DNA from: Kineosporiaceae bacterium
Lineage (GTDB): Bacteria > Actinomycetota > Actinomycetes > Actinomycetales > Kineosporiaceae
Reading direction: 5' to 3'
Length of the DNA: 64,000 nucleotides
NCBI GenBank assembly: GCA_016713225.1
Contig: JADJPO010000003.1
Location: 868,001-932,000, forward strand
Within the stretch, counting starts at the first letter, position 1. Every line of letters starts with the position of its first letter. Below the pieces are notes generated by a model. The model saw only the letters and a program-made list of their open reading frames with translations. It was not told the DNA's origin and ran no database searches. The position numbers were made by a program, and so were the translations under genes. Shown piece by piece: positions 15,778-22,254 of the stretch.

Positions 15778-16262
15778 ACGAGCGTGACCGCGGGCCGACC
15801 GGCCAGAGCGCTCCTCGTGCAGAAGACGACCCCGCCGCCGCCGTGGACGAGACTCCCCCGTCCTGGCACGCCGCGATCACCCTGCCCGGTCATGCCGGCG
15901 CTCCTCGAGCGGCACGTCGACTGGTGTCCACCCTGCTGATCGCCTGGGATGTCGCGGATCAGGTGGAACCGGCAGAGTTGATCGCCAGTGAGCTGGTGAA
16001 CTTCGCCGTCGGGATGCAGCCCACTCGCGAGCTGGAACTCCAGATCACCATGGATCAGGACGACCTGTGCATCGTGCTGGTCGGAGGCCCCACCGAGCCG
16101 GGCCGACAGGCTGTCACGCCGTGGGGGCACCCCGCGCTGTTTCTGGTCGACCGCCTGGCCGACGACTGGGGCCTGGACCAGTCCGGGCGCCATGCCCGGC
16201 TGTGGGCACGGATCGACATCACCGAGGGCCGCTCGGGCGACGGTTGGTCCGGCGAGGGTTAG
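15774..16262 (+). CDS. RsbW-like ATPase-fold protein (degenerate)
   Basis: Protein of 162 aa related to anti-sigma kinases of the GHKL fold. The N-box region PAELIASELVNFAVG keeps ASELV-N, and GHPALFLVDRLADDWGLDQSGRHARLWARI fits the end of the fold, but a clear GxGL-type ATP lid is missing, so kinase activity is doubtful. It is translationally coupled to the ANTAR-GAF-PAS gene, and a SigF-class sigma factor lies 2 kb upstream. A role as its partner or a decoy is inferred. The stop codon lies in a tandem decamer repeat. Confidence 0.65.
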   Translation: MNERDRGPTGQSAPRAEDDPAAAVDETPPSWHAAITLPGHAGAPRAARRLVSTLLIAWDVADQVEPAELIASELVNFAVGMQPTRELELQITMDQDDLCIVLVGGPTEPGRQAVTPWGHPALFLVDRLADDWGLDQSGRHARLWARIDITEGRSGDGWSGEG

Positions 16263-16286
16263 ACGTGGGTTAGACGGGGTTAGACG
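16256..16286. repeat. Three copies of GGGTTAGACG spanning two convergent stops
   Basis: Copies at 16256-16265, 16267-16276 and 16277-16286. The first supplies the TAG stop of the RsbW-like gene and the last supplies, on the other strand, the TAA stop of the transketolase gene. It looks like slippage expansion at a convergent junction. Confidence 0.75.
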
Positions 16287-18217
16287 GGCTCGATCGCCGC
16301 GCGCACGGCCTGTTCGATGGCCTCGGCATCGATGCCGGCCGCCCCCAGCAACTGCTCGGCGGTCCCCGAGGTGGCCACCTGACGCACCGCCAGCACGCTC
16401 ACCGGCGGACGTGAGGTATGCCCGGCCAACTCCGACAGCACGGCCTCGCCGAGGCCGCCCTCGGGCCGGTGGTCCTCCACGGTGATCAGCGCCCGGGTCT
16501 CGTCGGCGGCTCGGCGGATCGCCGCGCCGTCCAGGGGTTTGATCGAGTAACAGTCGAGCACCCGGACGGCGATGCCTGCGCCGGCCAGCTCACGCGCCGC
16601 TCGTTCGGCCTCGTCCACCGTGACGCCGCAGGCGATCACCGTGACCTGGTCTTCGGTCGTCCCACCACGGACCAGACGGCTGCCCCCGACGGTCACGGCC
16701 TCGCTGGCAGCGGTGCGGACCAGGGTGGGACTGCGTAACGTGCGCAGGTAGCTGATCCCGGGAAGATCCGCCATCGCCTCGACCAGGCGGGCAGTCTGAT
16801 TGGCATCCGAGGGGTGTAGGACGACGCTGCCGGGCAGTGCCCGCATCATCGCGATGTCCTCCAACGCCATCTGGGACGGCCCGTCCTCGCCGATGGCCAC
16901 CCCGGCATGTGAGCCCACCAGGCACAGGTCGGCTCGTGAGATCGCCGCCATGCGGATGACATCGTGCGCCCGGCTGAGGAAGGCCGCGAACGTCGAGGCG
17001 AACACCCGCCGATGGCGCACCTGCAATCCCACGGCTGCCGCCACCATCTGTTGTTCGGCGATGAACATCTCGAAGTAGCGGCCCGGGTGAGCCTGGGCGA
17101 AGGCCTGCGAGAAGGTCGAGTTCGAGACCTCGGCGTCCAGGACGACCACATCGGGACGTTCATCGCCCAGTGCGGCCAACGCCCGGCCGTAGGCCTGTCG
17201 TGTGGCGACACGATCGCCCGGCAGCCAGGACGGCCGTTGCGGGCGGTGTGCCGGTTCGGCTTCCGACACGTCCGTTCGCTCGGGAGTGTCCGGGCCACCG
17301 CGAGTCGGCTCCGGAGCCACCGGCCGCTCCGACGACCCCGCCGTCTCCTCGTCACGATGGCGCACCGGGAGCCGCACCTGAATCGACTGCAGCCCACCCA
17401 GCTCGGCGATGGCGGCCGTGGGGTCGGTCAACGGCTTGCCGTGATGACCAGGGCGATCCTCGACGTCCGCGACGCCACGGCCCTTGATCGTGCGCGCCAG
17501 GATCGCCGTCGGCCGGTCGCCGTTGTGCATCACGGCATCGAAAGCGGCGGCGATCTGCTCCAGATCGTGGCCGTCCACCGAGATCGCCTCCCAGCCGAAG
17601 GCCGTCAACCGGGCCGCATAGGCCGCCAGGTTCCACCCGAGCATCGTCTCGCGGGTCTGCCCCCAGCGATTCACGTCGACGATGGCGGTGAGGCGGGACA
17701 ACCGAGCCCAGCCGCCGTACTGGAACGCCTCCCACATCGACCCCTCGGCGAGTTCGGAGTCACCGCACAACACCCAGGTCCGGTACGGGATCCGATCGAG
17801 ATCGCGTCCGGCGAGAGCGATCCCCACGCCGATCGGCAGTCCCTGACCCAAGGACCCCGTGGCCACCTCGGTCGGGGGCAGGCGGGGCGTCGGATGTCCC
17901 TCGAGACGGCTGCCGAAGCGGCGGTAGGTGAGCAGCTCGGCGTCACTGATCACGCCGGCGGCCTTGAGCATCGCGTAGTAGAGCGGCGAGGCGTGCCCCT
18001 TGGAGAAGATCAGGTGGTCGTTTCCGGGATCTCCGGGCGCGTCCAGATCCATGGTCAGGTAGCCGTCGAGCAGCACGGCCATCAGGTCGGCCGCCGACAT
18101 CGACGAGGTGGGGTGACCCGAACCGGCGGCAGCCGTGCACCGCACGGCGTCCACCCGGAGTTGGCGGGCCAGGTCGGTGCGGGCCCGAGTACGCGACGAG
18201 GTGCCGAGGACGGTCAT
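16280..18217 (-). CDS. tkt: Transketolase, single-chain short form
   Basis: Thiamine-diphosphate enzyme of 645 aa that moves two-carbon ketol units in the pentose phosphate pathway. N-domain: GSGHPTSSMSAADLMAVLLD, FSKGHASPLYYAML, GSLGQGLPIGVGIALAG and the TPP motif GDSELAEGSMWEA with IVDVNRWG. A pyrimidine-binding domain follows after a charged, low-conservation linker (residues ~280-335): FIAEQQMVAAAVGLQVRHRR and GVAIGEDGPSQMALEDIAMM. The C-domain has GVTVDEAERAARELA. The length matches the human-type short transketolase rather than the ~700-aa bacterial enzyme. AAGGAG precedes ATG 18217. A truncated membrane gene lies 13 bp upstream. Confidence 0.9.
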   Translation of the reverse strand: MTVLGTSSRTRARTDLARQLRVDAVRCTAAAGSGHPTSSMSAADLMAVLLDGYLTMDLDAPGDPGNDHLIFSKGHASPLYYAMLKAAGVISDAELLTYRRFGSRLEGHPTPRLPPTEVATGSLGQGLPIGVGIALAGRDLDRIPYRTWVLCGDSELAEGSMWEAFQYGGWARLSRLTAIVDVNRWGQTRETMLGWNLAAYAARLTAFGWEAISVDGHDLEQIAAAFDAVMHNGDRPTAILARTIKGRGVADVEDRPGHHGKPLTDPTAAIAELGGLQSIQVRLPVRHRDEETAGSSERPVAPEPTRGGPDTPERTDVSEAEPAHRPQRPSWLPGDRVATRQAYGRALAALGDERPDVVVLDAEVSNSTFSQAFAQAHPGRYFEMFIAEQQMVAAAVGLQVRHRRVFASTFAAFLSRAHDVIRMAAISRADLCLVGSHAGVAIGEDGPSQMALEDIAMMRALPGSVVLHPSDANQTARLVEAMADLPGISYLRTLRSPTLVRTAASEAVTVGGSRLVRGGTTEDQVTVIACGVTVDEAERAARELAGAGIAVRVLDCYSIKPLDGAAIRRAADETRALITVEDHRPEGGLGEAVLSELAGHTSRPPVSVLAVRQVATSGTAEQLLGAAGIDAEAIEQAVRAAIEPV

Positions 18218-18230
18218 GTGTTCTGCTCCT

Positions 18231-18375
18231 TCAGGATCGACGACGGTGACGCATGGGCAGCAGGAACCACAGCACTGAGAACGTGAGCCCGGTGCCGACC
18301 GCCAGGCCGATCGACCACCTGCCCAGGACCAGACCGGGGGGCGGCGCCCCCCGGCCCGGCACCGCCGGGGCCGGA
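18231..18375 (-). pseudogene. 3' end of a membrane protein gene cut off by the G/C block
   Basis: Upstream of the transketolase gene a minus-strand frame ending in TGA (18231-18233) encodes a hydrophobic segment, VLGRWSIGLAVGTGLTFSVL followed by WFLLPMRHRRRS, with strongly G/C third positions. This looks like the last transmembrane helix and basic tail of a real protein. The frame cannot be followed into the pure G/C block. I read it as a gene interrupted by a sequence artefact rather than by biology. Confidence 0.5.
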
Positions 18376-18623
<248 letters not shown>

Positions 18624-18707
18624 ACGACATGGTCTTCGGGGTTACCGCTCCGCGGCGTTTCTCAAACCCCTCCGGCTGTGGACAAGGACACGGCCGTGCA
18701 GGAAGAC

Positions 18708-18745
18708 GAAACATCGCCGCAACATGCCCGGAATCGCGCCGTAAC
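18708..18745 (+). promoter_or_regulatory. Candidate GlnR operator upstream of amtB
   Basis: Four pentamers occur at an exact 11-bp period: GAAAC (18708), GCAAC (18719), GGAAT (18730) and GTAAC (18741), each separated by 6 nt. The known GlnR box alternates gTnAC and GaAAC half-sites with this spacing. It lies about 55-90 bp upstream of the amtB start, the expected place for nitrogen control by an OmpR-type GlnR. Confidence 0.6.
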
Positions 18746-18799
18746 CGAGGGCACCGAGCCTCACCCAGGGGCCGGCACAGCCGGCAGCGAGGAGGGGTC

Positions 18800-20071
18800 A
18801 TGAACACGATCGACAGCGGGGACACCGCCTGGGTGTTGGTCTGTACGGCTCTGGTCCTGCTGATGACCCCGGGCCTGGCCTTCTTCTACGCCGGCATGGT
18901 GCGGGCCAAGAACGTGCTCGGCATGCTGATGCAGAACTTCGTGGCCATCGCCGTGGTGTCGGTGACCTGGACGCTGGTCGGCTACTCCCTGGCCTTCGGC
19001 CGCGATGCCGGCGCCGGGCTGGTGGGATCGCTGGACATGGTGGGCCTGCGCCACGCCGCGACGTCCGTGCCGGGCTTCGACAACCTGACCATCCCGCCCT
19101 TCGCCTTCATGGCATTCCAGTTGATGTTCGCCATCGTGACCACGGCGCTGCTGACGGGCGCGGTGGCCGACCGGATGCGCTTCGGGGCGTTCGTGGCGGT
19201 CTCGGCCACGTGGTCGGTGCTGGTCTATGCCCCGCTGGCCCACTGGTCGTTCTCCCCCGGGGGGTGGCTCTACCAGCTCGGGTTGCTCGATTTCGCCGGC
19301 GGCACCGTGGTCGAGATCTGTTCCGGCGCGTCATCCCTCGCCCTGGCGCTGGTGATCGGACGACGCCACGGCTGGCCGCGTGAGGCGATGCCACCGCACA
19401 ACCTGACCCTGACGCTGCTCGGCGCCGGGCTGCTGTGGTTCGGGTGGATCGGCTTCAACGCCGGGTCTGCTCTGTCGGCCGGTGACCTGGCGGCGCGGGC
19501 GGCGGTGGCCACGCACCTGTCCGGGGTCGGCGGCATGATCGGTTGGCTGATCATCGAGAAGCGGACGTCGGGGCACGCGACCACGCTGGGTGCGGCGTCC
19601 GGCGCCGTGGCCGGGTTGGTGGCGATCACCCCGGCGGCCGGGTATGTCGACGCCGTGCCCGCGCTGGTGCTGGGTGGTCTCGCCGGGGCCGTCTGCCTGC
19701 TGGCGATCCGGCTGAAGTTCCGCTTCGGGTACGACGACTCGCTCGACGTCGTCGCGGTGCACTACGTGGGTGGGGTGATCGGCACCCTGTTCGTCGGTCT
19801 GTTCGCCGCCCCGGTGGTCAATGCGGCGATCACTCACAAGGGGCTGCTGCTCGGCGGCGGGCTCACCCAGCTGGGGCTCCAGGCACTCGGCGTGGTCGTC
19901 GCCTCGGCCTGGGCCTTCGGGATGACCTTCCTCATCGCGAAGGCGGTCGACCGCGTGATGGGCCTTCGGGTGCTGCCCGAGCACGAGGTCGAGGGTCTGG
20001 ACTACAGCCAACATGCCGAGACCGCCTACGAACTCGGGACGACCAGCGGAGCGGGTAGGTTCGGGCGATGA
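18800..20071 (+). CDS. amtB: Ammonium transporter
   Basis: Integral membrane ammonium channel of 423 aa with about eleven helices. The N-terminus DTAWVLVCTALVLLMTPGLA and FYAGMVRAKNVLGMLMQNF are hallmarks; FAGGTVVEICSGASSLALAL, PPHNLTLTLLGAGLLWFGWI, FNAGSALSAGD and VAVHYVGGVIGTLFVGLFA follow. GGAGGGG precedes the ATG. It overlaps the PII gene by 4 nt (ATGA), the usual amtB-glnK pairing, in which PII blocks the channel when nitrogen is plentiful. A candidate GlnR operator lies upstream. Confidence 0.95.
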   Translation: MNTIDSGDTAWVLVCTALVLLMTPGLAFFYAGMVRAKNVLGMLMQNFVAIAVVSVTWTLVGYSLAFGRDAGAGLVGSLDMVGLRHAATSVPGFDNLTIPPFAFMAFQLMFAIVTTALLTGAVADRMRFGAFVAVSATWSVLVYAPLAHWSFSPGGWLYQLGLLDFAGGTVVEICSGASSLALALVIGRRHGWPREAMPPHNLTLTLLGAGLLWFGWIGFNAGSALSAGDLAARAAVATHLSGVGGMIGWLIIEKRTSGHATTLGAASGAVAGLVAITPAAGYVDAVPALVLGGLAGAVCLLAIRLKFRFGYDDSLDVVAVHYVGGVIGTLFVGLFAAPVVNAAITHKGLLLGGGLTQLGLQALGVVVASAWAFGMTFLIAKAVDRVMGLRVLPEHEVEGLDYSQHAETAYELGTTSGAGRFGR

Positions 20072-20406
20072 AGCTCATCACGGCAGTGCTCAAGCCCCAC
20101 AAACTGGGCGATGTCAAGGACGCGCTCCAGGCATGTGGCGTGCAGGGCATGACGGTCAGCGAGGCTCAGGGACACGGACGTCAGCGGGGGCACACCGAGG
20201 TCTATCGGGGTGCCGAGTATCAGATCGACTTCGTCCCCAAGGTGCGGCTCGAGATCATCGTCGACAACGAGGACGTCGCCCGCATCCTCGAGGTGCTGGT
20301 GGCCGCGGCGCGCAGCGGACAGATCGGCGACGGCAAGGTCTGGGTGACACCGGTCGAGGACATCATCCGGGTGCGCACCGGCGAACACGGGCACGACGCC
20401 CTCTGA
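20068..20406 (+). CDS. glnK: PII nitrogen regulatory protein
   Basis: Trimeric signal protein of 112 aa that senses ATP/ADP and 2-oxoglutarate. It shows the PII start MKLITAVLKPHKLGDVKDAL, the T-loop RQRGHTEVYRGAEYQIDFVP with Tyr51 (the site uridylylated in enterics and adenylylated in several actinobacteria), and the C-terminal signature GQIGDGKVWVTPVEDIIRVR. It is translationally coupled to amtB. The modifying enzyme gene glnD, commonly third in this operon, is absent; a different gene follows. Confidence 0.95.
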   Translation: MKLITAVLKPHKLGDVKDALQACGVQGMTVSEAQGHGRQRGHTEVYRGAEYQIDFVPKVRLEIIVDNEDVARILEVLVAAARSGQIGDGKVWVTPVEDIIRVRTGEHGHDAL

Positions 20407-20514
20407 GCTCGGTGACTGAACTGCGCACCTGCCGCTCCCACGTTCGGCTGATCCGCTCGTCCATCGCCGCGCACGATCGTCGTCCCTGTCAGCATCGCGT
20501 AGGTGACCGCGTCG

Positions 20515-21021
20515 ATGGTGATGGCAGACCAGGCGCCGGCGCCTACCCCCCTGCCGTGGTTCTGGGTGATCGCCGCGGCAATCACCCTGATCTCGGTGCT
20601 GATCGCCGGATGGCGGTTCTGGAGAGGCGGAGCACCCGGCGTCGCCGCCCCCGCGCCGACCACGATGGTGTGTCTCGACCGGGCATCCCTGGTCCACGCC
20701 CGGTTGGCCGGGGCGACTCTGGCGGACGTGTCGCTGCGCGGCGCGGATCTGTCGGGCGCCGAGCTGTCCGGCACCGATCTCAGTGGAGCCGACCTACGGG
20801 GTGCGAGGCTCAGGGGGGCGGTGCTCGTCGGCGCGAACCTGACCGGCGCCTGCCTGCTCGGAGCGGATCTCGCTGATGCGGTGATCACTTCCGCGATCTT
20901 GACGGACGTGCGCCACGACCCTCACACCTTCGCCCGCTGCATCAGCGATGCGCCGTCCCCGGCTCCGGCCGTCCCCGCAGCCGACGTGCCACCGGTTGGC
21001 GTCACGCAGCACGTCACGTGA
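20515..21021 (+). CDS. Membrane-anchored pentapeptide-repeat protein
   Basis: Protein of about 168 aa. One N-terminal membrane helix (PWFWVIAAAITLISVLIAGW) is followed by roughly fourteen pentapeptide repeats of the A(D/N)LxG type (GADLSGAELSGTDLSGADLR and similar), which fold into a right-handed quadrilateral beta-helix. The tail is proline- and alanine-rich. Some pentapeptide proteins mimic DNA and protect gyrase, but a membrane anchor argues for another role here. The ATG at 20515 follows AGGTGA by 8 nt; GTG 20503 is possible. It lies about 110 bp after glnK. Confidence 0.8.
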   Translation: MVMADQAPAPTPLPWFWVIAAAITLISVLIAGWRFWRGGAPGVAAPAPTTMVCLDRASLVHARLAGATLADVSLRGADLSGAELSGTDLSGADLRGARLRGAVLVGANLTGACLLGADLADAVITSAILTDVRHDPHTFARCISDAPSPAPAVPAADVPPVGVTQHVT

Positions 21022-21278
21022 TCCGTCGGCTCAATGACCGAGGGCCAACAGCCGAACTGCCAGACATGGAATGGACCAGGGCCTTCGTCGGCATGGCGAG
21101 CACCCTCATGATCGCCATGGGCTCCTCGATCTGGGGGGCACTGTTCTCCCGGGACAGGCAGCCATCGGGCGCGCCGACGTTGCGCCAGCAGGGGTGGTTC
21201 TGGGGGGCCATGGTCATGCTGCTGGTCGGCGCCTTCTTCGGCATCGTCGCCGCCGGCGCACTTCCACTCTCCAGCTGA
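21018..21278 (+). CDS. Small two-helix membrane protein, unknown
   Basis: Hypothetical protein of 86 aa. The GTG start overlaps the previous stop by 4 nt. Two hydrophobic helices are visible: FVGMASTLMIAMGSSIWGAL and FWGAMVMLLVGAFFGIVAAG, with a short basic loop (SRDRQPSG) between them. No family recognised. It is coupled to the pentapeptide-repeat gene, so the two may act together at the membrane. Confidence 0.6.
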   Translation: MIRRLNDRGPTAELPDMEWTRAFVGMASTLMIAMGSSIWGALFSRDRQPSGAPTLRQQGWFWGAMVMLLVGAFFGIVAAGALPLSS

Positions 21279-21305
21279 TCCCCTCCATCCACATAGGGTC
21301 ACAGG

Positions 21306-22079
21306 ATGACGCTCTCTGTGCCCGAGACTCTTCTGTCGCTGGCTCGACGAGCTCGGCGGGTGACGGTGCTGACCGGTGCCGGGATGTCGGCGGAGTCAGG
21401 GGTGCCGACCTTTCGCGATGCCCAGCAGGGGCTGTGGTCACGGTTCGACCCCACCGAGTTGGCCACCCCGCAGGCCTGGCACCGCGATCCGGCGCTGGTG
21501 AACGCCTGGTATCTGTGGCGGGTGGCGTTGGTCCGTCGGGCCGAGCCACACGCCGGTCACCGGGCACTCGCGGCCTGGGCGCGGCGTGCCGAGGTGGAGC
21601 TGCGCATCGTCACGCAGAACGTCGACGACCTGCACGAGCGCGCGGGGTCGCCGGTGCTCGCGCATCTGCACGGCAGCCTCTTCGCGTGGCGGTGTGACCG
21701 CTGCGGCGAGCCGGCCGAGATCCCGTCCACCCCGCTCAGCGGCGACGGGGAGCCACTCGATCACGTCGCGCCGACCGGTTGCCCCCTTTGCCCCGGACGG
21801 CGCCGTCCCGGGGTGGTGTGGTTCGGAGAGGCGTTGCCGTCGAAGGCTTTCCAGATGGCCCAGGCCGCCTGCCGAGCGACGGATCTGGTGCTGGTCATCG
21901 GCACCTCGGGACTCGTCCACCCCGCAGCCTCCCTGCCGCACCTGGCGACCGCGGCCGGGATCCCGGTGATCGAGATCGACCCACATGCCACGGCCCTCGG
22001 CGCTGCCGCCGATCACACCTGGCATGCCACCGCAGGCGAGGCGCTCCCGCTGCTGGTCGCCGCCCTGGACGCCGACTGA
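21306..22079 (+). CDS. cobB: NAD-dependent deacylase, sirtuin class III
   Basis: Sir2 protein of 257 aa. NAD-binding motifs: GAGMSAESGVPTFRD (residues ~24-38) and TQNVDDLHERAG (~103-114). The catalytic histidine is His122 in HLHGS. The zinc ribbon has CDRC (Cys130, Cys133) and CPLC. WYLWR supplies Tyr69 and Arg72, the Y-x-x-R pair of SIRT5/CobB-type enzymes that remove succinyl or malonyl groups, so lysine desuccinylase activity is likely besides deacetylation. ATG 21306 fits the family start. Its targets cannot be told from the sequence. Confidence 0.9.
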   Translation: MTLSVPETLLSLARRARRVTVLTGAGMSAESGVPTFRDAQQGLWSRFDPTELATPQAWHRDPALVNAWYLWRVALVRRAEPHAGHRALAAWARRAEVELRIVTQNVDDLHERAGSPVLAHLHGSLFAWRCDRCGEPAEIPSTPLSGDGEPLDHVAPTGCPLCPGRRRPGVVWFGEALPSKAFQMAQAACRATDLVLVIGTSGLVHPAASLPHLATAAGIPVIEIDPHATALGAAADHTWHATAGEALPLLVAALDAD

Positions 22080-22254
22080 CCTCGCACCGGGCCAACGCAG
22101 GTCACGGCAGAATTGACGCCCGCTCGATCAACCTTCTCTCAAGCCGATGTCATCACTGATGCAGCCCCCTTGGCGACCGCCGTCAATGCCCCTACGTTCA
22201 CTGCCACAAGGTCCGAACCTGGACACATCCGGCACACGGCTTCGGGGGCCTCAC

